DNA from: Myxococcales bacterium
GTDB taxonomy: Bacteria > Myxococcota_A > Bradymonadia > Bradymonadales > GCA-2716585
Length of the DNA stretch: 36,459 bases
Direction: 5' to 3'
Assembly (NCBI GenBank): GCA_002716585.1
Contig: PBBL01000036.1
Location: 1 to 36,459, forward strand
The position numbers and the translations under genes are program-made. This document shows, in pieces, positions 1 to 7,552 of the stretch (positions are counted from its first letter, which is position 1; every line of letters begins with the position of its first letter). The notes beneath the pieces are model-generated. The model saw only the letters and a list, made by a program, of their open reading frames with translations, made no database searches and was not told where the DNA came from.

Positions 1-118
1 TCAAACCCTTCGCTGCGCGGGTGGGGTCTGGTCACGGGCACCGCCATCAACGCCACGCTCAAGCCTTCTCCGCGAAGGGGTGGGGTCCGCCCGACGGACA
101 CCGCCATCAACCCCCACC
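1..118. repeat. Two-copy 60-bp imperfect direct repeat upstream of the HMG-CoA synthase gene
   Basis: Bases 1-58 and 59-118 align as two copies of one unit. Both contain a GGGTGGGGTC block (19-28 and 79-88 approximately) and the same ACCGCCATCAAC block ending at 51 and 111, exactly 60 bp apart. The left end of the array is cut by the window, so more copies may lie outside. I see no credible reading frame in it. The rest of the leader up to 320 shows no gene and no convincing promoter, only a ribosome binding site just before the ATG at 321. Confidence 0.55.
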
Positions 119-320
119 AGCAAAGCCCATCGTCACCCAGGCCGTCGGAGCAAGGCTCCAGACACGCCCTCTGGCGATGTCGGGTGCGGCCCTGACGAAA
201 CAACACAACGTGTGGATCCCTGAGCGGCGCTGGGACATACTCCCCTGCAACCGCGACCGCCGGTAGGATGCCCGGGGTCGCTCACCCTCCTCACACCTGA
301 GGACCCCGCGCGAGGTAACC

Positions 321-1859
321 ATGATCCAGGTCGGCATCGACGACATCGCGATCCACATCCCCCGACTCTACTTCGACATCAAAGACTTCGCCCGCTTGCG
401 CGGCGCCAACTACGACAAGCTCAACAAGGGGCTTGGGCTGTCGGCCATGGCGATCCCGGACATCCACGAGGACACCGCCACAATGGGCGCCAACGCCGTG
501 GCGCGGCTCATCGACCGCAACGCGCTCGATCCGCGCGCCATCGGCCGGATCTACCTCGGCACCGAGTCGGCGCTCGACGGCTCCAAGCCAACGGCCACCT
601 ACATCATGGAGATGTTGGAGCGCCGCTACAGCGACCGATACGGCGCAGGCTGCTTCAGGCACTGCGACGTGGTGGACTTGACGTTCGCCTGCATCGGGGC
701 CGTGGACGCCATGCACAACACCCTCGACTGGGTCGCCCGCGGCGGCGACGGTCAAGACCGGCTGGGGATCGTGGTGTTCGCGGACAACGCCAAGTACGAC
801 GAGGGCTCAAGCGGCGAGTACACGCAAGGCGCGGGAGGCGGCGCGATGTTGCTGCGCCGGGACCCGCGCTTGATGGTCATCCCTGACCTCTGGGGTGTCG
901 CCACGATGGGGGTGCACGACTTCTTCAAGCCGCTGTGGGGCGTCGCGCGCCGCACCATCGTCGAGAGCGTCCTGGCGCTGGCCCGCGAGACCGGCGCCGA
1001 GCTTGAGGACGACGCCGCCGAGCGGATACTCGCCCACCTGCCCTCATCGAGCCAGCGGGACGCCCTGCTGTTCGAGAGCGGCACGCTCAAGATCCACAAG
1101 GACACGCCGGTCTTCGATGGCCAATACTCCAACCGCTGCTACTCCCAGGCCGTCAAGCAGGCGTTCGTCCAGTTCCAACACCAGGCGACCCGCGCCGGGC
1201 GCTACGACGCCGAGCGCGACCCCATCCTGACCGACCAGTGGAGCCGCGTCGTCCTGCACCTGCCCTACGCCTTCCAGGGCAAGCGCATGTTCCCGGACGT
1301 CTTCAAGCACGACCGCCGCGGCACCGAGGCCTGGGACGCCGTCGCCGCCGAGATCGGCCCCGAGCCCGACCCCGACGACTTCACCGACGCCGTCGCGCTC
1401 CAGGAGGCCCAGGACCGCTACCGCCGCGCCATCTCGAAGACGGCGCAGTTCCGCGCGTTCGTGCAGGAGAAGATCGAGAAGGGGCAGCGCGCCTCCAGCC
1501 TGATCGGCAACCAGTACACCGGCTCGATCTTCCTCGCCCTCATGAGCACCCTCGAAGCCGACCTGAACGAAGGCAACGACATGGCGGGCGCCAGCGTTGG
1601 CCTGTGCGGCTACGGCTCAGGCGCCAAGGCCAAGGTCTTCGAGGGGATCATCCAGCCCGGCTGGCGCGAGGTCGTCTCCAAGTTCCAGCTGTTCGCTCGG
1701 CTCGCCGAGCGCACCGCCCTCGACCCCGCCGCCTACGAAGCGCTCCACCGCGGCCTCCGGGAGCGCTCCGTCGTCGCCCCCACCCGCGAGTTCGCGCTCG
1801 CCGGAGTCGGCGGCGACGAGGGGCTGGAAGGGGCGAGGCGCTACGTGTGGGCCGACTGA
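321..1859 (+). CDS. Hydroxymethylglutaryl-CoA synthase family protein (long form)
   Basis: Condenses acetyl-CoA with acetoacetyl-CoA to HMG-CoA, the entry step to mevalonate, in the cytosol. The family's catalytic triad is visible: Glu82 in GTESALD, the acyl-accepting Cys124 in DLTFACIGAVDA, and His313 in VVLHLPYAFQGKRM. The C-terminal GNQYTGSIFLALMSTLE and GYGSGAKAKVFEG segments are also typical. At 512 aa it is longer than the roughly 390-aa Gram-positive MvaS. The HKDTPVFDGQYSN, LPYAFQ and SSLIGN.YTGS wording recalls the long enzymes of Bacteroidetes. An extra charged stretch at about residues 214-250 precedes HKDTPVFDG. GAGGT sits 4 nt before the ATG and fixes the start. No other mevalonate gene is nearby, so it may serve a dispersed isoprenoid pathway or a beta-branching polyketide role. 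The family is certain; the pathway is not. Confidence 0.95.
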   Translation: MIQVGIDDIAIHIPRLYFDIKDFARLRGANYDKLNKGLGLSAMAIPDIHEDTATMGANAVARLIDRNALDPRAIGRIYLGTESALDGSKPTATYIMEMLERRYSDRYGAGCFRHCDVVDLTFACIGAVDAMHNTLDWVARGGDGQDRLGIVVFADNAKYDEGSSGEYTQGAGGGAMLLRRDPRLMVIPDLWGVATMGVHDFFKPLWGVARRTIVESVLALARETGAELEDDAAERILAHLPSSSQRDALLFESGTLKIHKDTPVFDGQYSNRCYSQAVKQAFVQFQHQATRAGRYDAERDPILTDQWSRVVLHLPYAFQGKRMFPDVFKHDRRGTEAWDAVAAEIGPEPDPDDFTDAVALQEAQDRYRRAISKTAQFRAFVQEKIEKGQRASSLIGNQYTGSIFLALMSTLEADLNEGNDMAGASVGLCGYGSGAKAKVFEGIIQPGWREVVSKFQLFARLAERTALDPAAYEALHRGLRERSVVAPTREFALAGVGGDEGLEGARRYVWAD

Positions 1860-1911
1860 CGGCAGGGGCCACACCAGACTCGATTGGGAGCAGCGCCAGG
1901 CGCGCCCCCTC

Positions 1912-2457
1912 CTACTTGAACCGTGCGCCCACCACGATCGGGCTGGCCAGCGGCGCGCCCGCCGCGTCGTGGGTGAACTCGCCGCAGATGACGCCCGTCC
2001 CGGCGCGCTTTTCGTTGGACCAGGAGGTCAGCTCCACCTTCAGCGGCCCTCCGGGTGTGGTCGCCTTGCCGTCGGGGCTCCCCGCCGCGACCTTCTTGCC
2101 ATCGAAGACCCCCTCGGCCCACACGGTGTCGTAGGTTCCTTCGGCGAGCTTTCCCTGCTTGTCTGAGCCCTCAAAGCTGACGAGCAGGTAGTTGTCCGAT
2201 CCCCATTTGCCCAACGTGAGGGTGTGGCCGTGGTTGATGTTGGCGTGCGCGAACGGTCCCATGCTCTTCGACCCCGCTCGATCCCCCGCGTAGACCACAT
2301 GCGCGTGGTCGATCTGGCGCATCTCGACGCTCTTGACCTCCTGACAGGGGCCGGAGGTTCTGGCTTCGCCGGTTGGAGAGCGTCGATCGCATGCCATCGT
2401 CAACGCGAGCCATGACAGGGCGCAGATACACGCTGCGCGGCTGATCGTGGAGAGCAT
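1912..2457 (-). CDS. Small predicted lipoprotein of unknown function
   Basis: The protein starts MLSTISRAACICALSWLAL and continues into TMAC, a signal peptide ending in a lipobox (LTMAC). It should therefore be lipidated and membrane-anchored after export. An in-frame ATG exists 15 nt upstream (2472) and another at 2499. I prefer 2457 because GAGGT lies 8 nt before it while the others have no ribosome binding site. The mature part is about 160 aa, with a Gly/Asp-rich beta-type composition and one visible Cys pair candidate (SGPCQEV near the start, GVICGEF near the end). A HAHVVYAG ... ANINHGHTL segment carries several histidines, but I know of no family that this defines. It converges on the HMG-CoA synthase gene with a 52-nt gap. 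Function unknown. Confidence 0.8.
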   Translation of the reverse strand: MLSTISRAACICALSWLALTMACDRRSPTGEARTSGPCQEVKSVEMRQIDHAHVVYAGDRAGSKSMGPFAHANINHGHTLTLGKWGSDNYLLVSFEGSDKQGKLAEGTYDTVWAEGVFDGKKVAAGSPDGKATTPGGPLKVELTSWSNEKRAGTGVICGEFTHDAAGAPLASPIVVGARFK

Positions 2458-2716
2458 CGTTGGGTACCTCATGTGTTGGAAGAGAGTCGGAGCACGCACC
2501 GGGCGAGGTTTTGCCTCACGTCTGCGTTCGATGAGAGCGTGACAATGTAGGGGGTGTCAGCGGCAGGGGCAAGGGAGGGGCGCTGGCATCAACCCGAGGG
2601 CGCCTGAGCACGGGCGTGGAGCGGCCCGGCGAACCCCGTGGCACTCTGCATCGAACCCGCTGGCCCCTTTCGAGGCCCACCTCAACCCATCACCGCTGCC
2701 CCACAGGGGCGTCCAA

Positions 2717-3805
2717 TCAGGGCGACAAGATGCTCTCAACCTGCTCGGGTTGACTTAGCCAGTCCACCATCAGCCCGGCAACAGCGTCGGACCAGCTCAA
2801 GCCGATGTGACTTGTCTCGCGCACGGTGACGAAAGCACCACCGCCGGGAAAGCGCTCAAACTCCCGGCGCGAGGCTTCGAGGTCAAGGAGCGCATCTTGC
2901 TCGGCTGCCACCCACAAAACGGGACCCGTGAACGCCACGTGAAAGCGGTCGACATCATCGACCTGCATGCCCTGGGTCGTGGTCCAGGTGTTGCTCAAGG
3001 TGTCGAGGGCGTCCACATAGGGCTCACCCTTGTTGAAGTAGAGCACATACCGATGGAGGTTGCCCCGCAGGGCATCGCCCAAAGCGCCCATATGCACCTG
3101 GGCATAGGGGCTGCCCTCAATCCGTCCACACTCGTAGGATTGCAGATGATTCTGGGGTTGCGATGCGTGGTTGAAGGGCGAGAGCAAGATGACACTCTCC
3201 AGGAGACCCCACCCGTTGTGCTCGACAAAACGCGACACGGCGCCGCCGCCGCTGCTGTGTCCCGAGAGGTGGAAGCGCGCCTGGGGAAAGCGGGCGTGGA
3301 GATCGGTGAGGTGGAGGGAGAGGTCACGTGTGATCTGATGGCGATCGTGGCTGTCCCCGATCCGGCCGGGATAGTACACACCGTCGTCTACGATCTCGCG
3401 TGGAGCGGACTCCGGGGCGCCGCACTCTCCCGCCGCTCGACAGACCGAGAGACCGTGCCCCCGAACATCGATGAGGCGCGCGTATACATGGCGGCGCATC
3501 AAGCCCTCGCCGAGGACGGCGTAGAGCTCAGAGTGGGCCGAAGAACCGTGGACAAAGAGCACCACATCGCCCTGTCCATCCCAACCCTCAGGCACCCAGT
3601 CTCTGTACGCCAGCGGCACCCCTTCCTCTCCGTCGAGGAAGTGAGGGGCTGGAGAGGTTGGCAGGCCATCGCTCTCGAGCCATGCTTGCTCCCAGGTGGT
3701 GGGCGCTCCGAGGGCTTCCTCTGAAGGAGGCGGCGCGACGCACTCCGACTCACCGGCACAACCCACAAGCAAGAGGAGGAGGAGTAGAAGCCACCACCAC
3801 CTCAT
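2717..3805 (-). CDS. Alpha/beta-hydrolase fold lipoprotein
   Basis: A predicted serine hydrolase anchored in the membrane as a lipoprotein. The N-terminus is MRWWW, eight Leu, then VGC, so Cys16 would be lipidated. The fold is shown by the strand-loop VVLFVHGSS (81-89, oxyanion region), DVRGHG (113-118) and the nucleophile elbow GHSSG with Ser184. The likely acid is Asp304 in AAEQDALLD and the likely base His333 in ETSHIGLS. Order and spacing fit the monoacylglycerol lipase/Hydrolase_4 group, but the substrate cannot be read from sequence. The start overlaps the stop of the upstream gene as ATGA, so the two are translationally coupled. The remaining sequence to 362 aa has no extra domain. Esterase, lysophospholipase or thioesterase are all possible. 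Confidence 0.9.
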   Translation of the reverse strand: MRWWWLLLLLLLLVGCAGESECVAPPPSEEALGAPTTWEQAWLESDGLPTSPAPHFLDGEEGVPLAYRDWVPEGWDGQGDVVLFVHGSSAHSELYAVLGEGLMRRHVYARLIDVRGHGLSVCRAAGECGAPESAPREIVDDGVYYPGRIGDSHDRHQITRDLSLHLTDLHARFPQARFHLSGHSSGGGAVSRFVEHNGWGLLESVILLSPFNHASQPQNHLQSYECGRIEGSPYAQVHMGALGDALRGNLHRYVLYFNKGEPYVDALDTLSNTWTTTQGMQVDDVDRFHVAFTGPVLWVAAEQDALLDLEASRREFERFPGGGAFVTVRETSHIGLSWSDAVAGLMVDWLSQPEQVESILSP

Positions 3806-4440
3806 CGCGCAAACCCTATTTCGACGCTGAGGGTACCGGCGTGAATGACCGGAACATCAAAGCTGTCTTCCCACAAGGGGTTGCTGTGTGCGGCCCCCAC
3901 AGGAACGTGCAGATAGTACCCAAGAGACACCTGGAGGAAGGGCTCACGAGGAGAGACGGTGTAGGTGAGGCGCGGATGGAGGTAGGGTCCAAGATACACC
4001 AGCGCTCCCCCCTGACGCTCGCTTCCGACCGTCACCGCCTGCGACGCAAAACCCACCTCCGCTTCCACCGCCGTGCCCCCATACAACGCATAGCCGAGCA
4101 AGCCCCCCATGGTCACCAGATGGGTGGTGGTGGGGACCGGGTTATCGGGGTCCTCGTCGGTCAAACCGAAGCCGTACGTCATCGCACCGCCGTAAATCAA
4201 ACCGCTCTCATGGTAGAGACGTCCACGCAGCCCCCAAGTGGGCTGGAAGGCACTCCCCACCGGCTGAAAACCGTAGGACTTCAGCGCCTTGTCGTGGACG
4301 GCAAAGTTGCCTAGTTTGGCCGTGAAGTGAGAGGAGATCGAAGCCTCGGGCACTTCGGCCTGCGCGACGTTGCCCCACAAGAGGAAGCCCACCGACAACG
4401 CCCCAAGGGAGAGCCAGAACGTCTGCGGCCTCGCGACCAT
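3802..4440 (-). CDS. Predicted exported, outer-membrane beta-barrel-like protein
   Basis: A 212-aa protein with a clear signal peptide: a hydrophobic stretch TFWLSLGALSVGFLLWG and a cleavage site after NVAQA (about residue 28). The mature part has alternating aromatic/small strands (LIYGGAMTYGFGL, MGGLLGYALYGG, VYLGPYLHPRLTYTV, FLQVSLGYYLHVPVG) and ends in IGFAR. This pattern is usual for small outer-membrane barrels, although the last residue is not the canonical Phe. It is the first gene of a two-gene operon, and its TGA overlaps the ATG of the hydrolase lipoprotein. Both products are cell-envelope proteins, which suggests a shared envelope role. No specific family is recognised. Confidence 0.75.
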   Translation of the reverse strand: MVARPQTFWLSLGALSVGFLLWGNVAQAEVPEASISSHFTAKLGNFAVHDKALKSYGFQPVGSAFQPTWGLRGRLYHESGLIYGGAMTYGFGLTDEDPDNPVPTTTHLVTMGGLLGYALYGGTAVEAEVGFASQAVTVGSERQGGALVYLGPYLHPRLTYTVSPREPFLQVSLGYYLHVPVGAAHSNPLWEDSFDVPVIHAGTLSVEIGFAR

Positions 4441-4561
4441 GTCTCTGCTTATCAGGAAGAAAATCAGCCTACCCCACTCAGCACGAACGCCACCACCCCA
4501 TACTCACCTTCTCAAGGAGGTCGTGTCCATCGCAAATCACGCCATGACATCGAGCGCTGCG

Positions 4562-4897
4562 TCACGCTATCGTAAACACTGAAAAGAACCCAGCATCTCC
4601 CCATACAGACATGAACTGGTAAAGCGGAACCCACAGCGCTTTGCCGCCGCCTGGCTCCAAGATAGCCACAGCCCACATACCGCCAAGGGATTGAACCCCC
4701 TCAACAACAACAGCGTGGCGGGTGCCTCCTGTGGCGTTCAGCCTCTTCTCCACCAGCGCCAACTCTGTCCTGCACCGGGCCTGGTGGGCGCCTCCTCGCG
4801 TTGTCAGCCCTCTGTTCTGGGCAGTGAGGTGATAGCCTTGTATGACGTCAGACTGAGAACATGCCGATCCTTCGGTCCAAAGCCGGAACGAGAACGC
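4562..4897 (-). pseudogene. Remnant of a papain-like (C39-type fold) cysteine peptidase, C-terminal half
   Basis: The minus-strand frame is open from 4897 to the TGA at 4562 but has no good start codon (a TTG at 4762 is the only near-start). It encodes TRHAVVVEGVQSLGGMWAVA, then ILEPGGGKALWVPL, then QFMSVWGDAGFFSVFT. This resembles the His/Asn half of papain-like and C39-like peptidases: HAVVVEG with the catalytic His, then the 'DP..G....V....F' strand pair and a final aromatic helix. The Cys-containing N-terminal half is missing, and the sequence before residue TRHAV is not recognisable. The rest of 4441-4561 holds no gene. I read it as a decayed toxin- or peptidase-type gene; it could also be a chance frame. 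Confidence 0.35.
4720..4817. repeat. Imperfect direct repeat about 66 bp apart
   Basis: The block at about 4720-4749 (GGGTGCCTCCTGTGGCGTTC and following) recurs in diverged form at 4786-4817 (GGGCGCCTCCTCGCGTTGTC and following). It lies between the peptidase remnant and the pentapeptide-repeat gene. It is probably an old local duplication; no function is visible. Confidence 0.35.
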
Positions 4898-5679
4898 TCA
4901 TGCTGAATGATGACTCCTTGCTCAACATCTACCTCGAACACGCTCGCCACTGCGCCCACCAACCCCATGTGTCCCTGGAGTGTGTGTCGCACCTATGGCA
5001 GGTGGCCCACCGTGAACGCTGGGAGGTGCTGAAGGTCTACCTCTGGGACGCCATCCCCAGGAACGTCCTGCGCCAAGCCGATCAGTGGGCGCTCAACATG
5101 GCGCTGTTGCCTCACCTGGTGTGGCCACACGAGCCATACGGCCATGAATCGCATCCAAGCCCCAATCTCCCAGGAGCCGATCTCAGGTTTGCCCAACTCC
5201 CATACGCCGATTTTGGGATGAGTCGCCTGGAACGCGTCAACCTGTCTGGGGCTGTGCTCAAAGGGGCCTACCTGTTCTGGGCCAAACTCCGCGGGGCCAA
5301 CCTGAGCCGTGCCGACCTGAGCTGCACCGAACTCCGGATGGCTGAACTGAACGGCGCAGATTTAACCGAGGCCAACCTGAGCCGTGCCTCGTTGGGTGGC
5401 ACCCACCTGGACGGCGCTGTGTTGAAAGGTGCCAACCTCACCGGGGCTTATGTGGGCGGGGTCGTCTTCAACCAGACCGATCTCACCAACGCCAACTTGA
5501 GCAGCGCCCACCTGGTCGGCGCCAACTTTGAGGGCGCCCAGCTCGATGGGATTCAACTCACGGAGACGCTCTACGACCCGGACACGCTGTGGCCCGAGGG
5601 TTTCGACCCCGACGCACACGGCGCCATACGCAGCACGGGCAATGAACCGTGGGGTGACCCGGGAGCAGATCGCTGCTGA
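4861..5679 (+). CDS. Pentapeptide-repeat protein
   Basis: A 272-aa protein whose residues about 102-235 are consecutive pentapeptide repeats of the A(D/N)LXX type (GADLRFAQLPYADF, GANLSRADLSCTEL, GADLTEANLSRASL, GANLTGAYVGG, TDLTNANLSSAHLVGANF). Such repeats fold into a right-handed quadrilateral beta-helix. The repeat domain is followed by DTLWPEGFDP (241-250), a tail common at the end of these proteins. The first 100 residues are a non-repeat, Trp/His-rich helical domain that I do not recognise. There is no signal peptide, so it is likely cytosolic. An alternative in-frame ATG at 4900 is equally plausible, as neither start has a strong ribosome binding site. Some family members mimic DNA and protect gyrase, but nothing here points to that. 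Confidence 0.88.
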   Translation: MPILRSKAGTRTLMLNDDSLLNIYLEHARHCAHQPHVSLECVSHLWQVAHRERWEVLKVYLWDAIPRNVLRQADQWALNMALLPHLVWPHEPYGHESHPSPNLPGADLRFAQLPYADFGMSRLERVNLSGAVLKGAYLFWAKLRGANLSRADLSCTELRMAELNGADLTEANLSRASLGGTHLDGAVLKGANLTGAYVGGVVFNQTDLTNANLSSAHLVGANFEGAQLDGIQLTETLYDPDTLWPEGFDPDAHGAIRSTGNEPWGDPGADRC

Positions 5680-5779
5680 CACATCCACGGGACCCCTCAT
5701 CTCACCGCTCATCAGTGGTATACCCTGACAGCCTACGTCAAAAGCGGTCGTCCTCAAGACAACACAGCGGCTCTCTACA

Positions 5780-5797
5780 CGCACAAACCTTTGTGCG
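5780..5797. promoter_or_regulatory. Perfect 18-bp palindrome, candidate operator
   Basis: CGCACAAACCTTTGTGCG is two perfect 8-bp arms around CC, 95 nt upstream of the ATG at 5893 and about 100 nt after the pentapeptide gene. The 2-nt centre suits a protein-binding dyad better than an RNA hairpin. A second, weaker dyad, TCATG-N6-CATGA, follows at 5818-5833. Together they suggest regulated expression of the downstream gene. No clear -35/-10 pair was found. Confidence 0.45.
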
Positions 5798-5892
5798 ATT
5801 GCATCTGGCACAAGCCGTCATGTTGTGGCATGATGTAGCCACACTGCCCATCCAACCTTCTCTTTGGAGAAGGCTCCCCCCACAGGTCAAGC

Positions 5893-7374
5893 ATGGATAA
5901 GTCCTATCAACACGACCACTCCGTTCAACACGACCACCCCCAACACGACCCCCTTGAAGCTCCACGTTCAGAAGCCCCCTCGCCGGCGCAGCGCCACGCG
6001 TCATGGGCTTCAGCGGGGGTGACCGGCGAGGCGTTGCTTCAACAGATGAGCGGCTCAAGCGCTCCGGTTCAATGCAAGATCATGGTGGGCGCCCAGGAGG
6101 CCGCCTTCGACCATCTTGAGGGCGATCACCGACACCACCTCGACCCTGCGCTGGCCAACCGCAGAGTGGAACGCGAGGGGAAGACCGTGACGGAGATGAG
6201 CAACGATCCCTCCACCCGATACTTTGCAGACGAAGGCGAGCTTCACAACTACGCCATGGGCGACACGAACAACATCGGCTACGTGGACCGCGAAAAAACC
6301 TGGGTGCGGCTCCCCAACCGTCCGCTGCTCCTCGGCGAGCGCCACAACGGCACCACGGCGCCCGACCTGGCCAACGCCACAGGAGCCCGCTACCTGTATG
6401 AAGCGAACACCCCGGAGTCTCCCTACCTCCAAGGCAACGACCAGTCGCCTGCGGGCATCAACTCGTCCGACCCCAACGCCATCGAGGCGCAGCTCCCCAA
6501 GCTCATCATCGGCCTGAACGCGTTCAAGGCCAGGGTCGCCAAATACGTGGCCAACGACCAGGATGCTCTCGGGATCAATGGTGGGCCTGGGCAGAAGTCC
6601 AAGACCAAAAAAAGATGGAAGGACGACATTAAACATTTTAAAAAACTTGATATTGAAGAATTCAAACCTGAGAAGCGAGATGAAGAGAAGACAGAGTACA
6701 ATGAGCAGCTCAACACCTGGTCTGAGGAATGGGACCAAAACCACCCCACCGCGAAGAGCCGCAACGAAGACCGCAGCGCACCCGACGGCGAGATGACCTT
6801 GTCGCCCCTCCGTGAGGAGGCCCCCTACCGAACCTACGACTTCAATGGTGTAGCGCAGCTGATGGCCCTACAAGCCTTTCGAATCCTCCAGAAGACCAAG
6901 CGCCCCAAGCCCTTCTCCAGGTCGCCCAAAGCGAAGCTCTACAAATTCTACAAGACTCACGAGAACATCATTGATGAGACCGTAACAGAGCTTGAGGCGG
7001 GAGTCGCGCCCGAACACACCACGGTCTTCAAGAAGATGGTCACCGGGAGGTTCAACATGGACGCGCTCATTCAACACATGCTCGCCGCCGCTCAGCAGGA
7101 GGCCCAAAACGCAAATGTTCCGCAGATCGACGCAGACACGCTTGGCTACGAGGGGAACCATGAGGAGGGTGACCCCAATCGAGAGGCCAATCTGCTGCGC
7201 GACTCCTATATGCTGCAATCCATCCGAGAGGGCGTGGCGAATGGCGTGCAGCTCTTCGGCGTGGGTGACGCGCACCGCCAGAACATCCAGGGCGTCCTTC
7301 AGGATGAAAATATCGAGAGCAAGCCCTCCGGTCAGTTCTACGCCGAGCAGCATCAAGATCACCCAGACGTCTAG
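5893..7374 (+). CDS. Candidate effector/toxin with TIKI/TraB/ChaN/EreA-like GxxH motifs
   Basis: A 493-aa protein without signal peptide. Residues 1-20 are His/Asp-rich (HDHSVQHDHPQHDP). Residues 25-62 form a low-complexity leader ending in APVQCK, recalling the PVQRK-type leaders of proteins linked to extracellular contractile injection systems. A conserved-looking domain begins near 105. It has LLLGERH (145-151, GxxH) and, at the far end, a basic/acidic helix RDSYMLQSIREGV (436-448) followed by the strand QLFGVGDAH (453-461, second GxxH). Two GxxH motifs bracketing an alpha/beta domain are the signature of the TIKI/TraB/ChaN/EreA superfamily, which includes a domain of Pasteurella toxin. 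A Lys/Glu-rich insert (234-300) separates the halves. AGGT lies 6 nt before the ATG. Enzyme class and effector role are inference. Confidence 0.75.
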   Translation: MDKSYQHDHSVQHDHPQHDPLEAPRSEAPSPAQRHASWASAGVTGEALLQQMSGSSAPVQCKIMVGAQEAAFDHLEGDHRHHLDPALANRRVEREGKTVTEMSNDPSTRYFADEGELHNYAMGDTNNIGYVDREKTWVRLPNRPLLLGERHNGTTAPDLANATGARYLYEANTPESPYLQGNDQSPAGINSSDPNAIEAQLPKLIIGLNAFKARVAKYVANDQDALGINGGPGQKSKTKKRWKDDIKHFKKLDIEEFKPEKRDEEKTEYNEQLNTWSEEWDQNHPTAKSRNEDRSAPDGEMTLSPLREEAPYRTYDFNGVAQLMALQAFRILQKTKRPKPFSRSPKAKLYKFYKTHENIIDETVTELEAGVAPEHTTVFKKMVTGRFNMDALIQHMLAAAQQEAQNANVPQIDADTLGYEGNHEEGDPNREANLLRDSYMLQSIREGVANGVQLFGVGDAHRQNIQGVLQDENIESKPSGQFYAEQHQDHPDV

Positions 7375-7414
7375 TTGAGGTAGGAAGCAATCACCTGAGC
7401 CAGACAAGCGAAGA

Positions 7415-7456
7415 GGCGAACGCGACGAGGCGTGGCCCCTCGTTTCAGGATTCGCC
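7415..7456 (+). terminator. Two-tier stem-loop after the GxxH protein gene
   Basis: GGCGAA (7415-7420) pairs with TTCGCC (7451-7456), and inside it ACGAGG (7425-7430) pairs with CCTCGT (7438-7443). The internal loops are CGCG and TTCAGGA, and the apical loop is 7 nt. It lies 40 nt after the stop at 7374 and just before the sigma-factor promoter. There is no T-run, so it is only a possible terminator. Confidence 0.35.
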
Positions 7457-7481
7457 CCCCTGCACCCGAGGTAACCCTTTG

Positions 7482-7510
7482 TTGACAAAGGCAGATGCGG
7501 TCAATACTCT
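7482..7510 (+). promoter_or_regulatory. Near-consensus sigma-70 promoter of the sigma-factor gene
   Basis: TTGACA at 7482-7487 is followed after exactly 17 nt by TACTCT at 7505-7510. Transcription would start near 7517, giving a leader of about 36 nt before the TTG start codon at 7553. The -35 box is perfect and the -10 box matches TATAAT at three or four positions. Confidence 0.65.
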
Positions 7511-7552
7511 GCGGTCCTGCGGCGCGCCCTCACGTGAAAGGTTGTTTGACCA

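Noticed and set aside
4510..4580. AAGGAGGT followed by a short plus-strand frame (MTSSAASRYRKH)
   Set aside because: The ATG is too far from the ribosome-binding-like motif and the product is only 12 residues; judged a coincidence.
5805..5822. TGGCAC-like sequence as a sigma-54 promoter
   Set aside because: The downstream GC element at the required spacing is absent.
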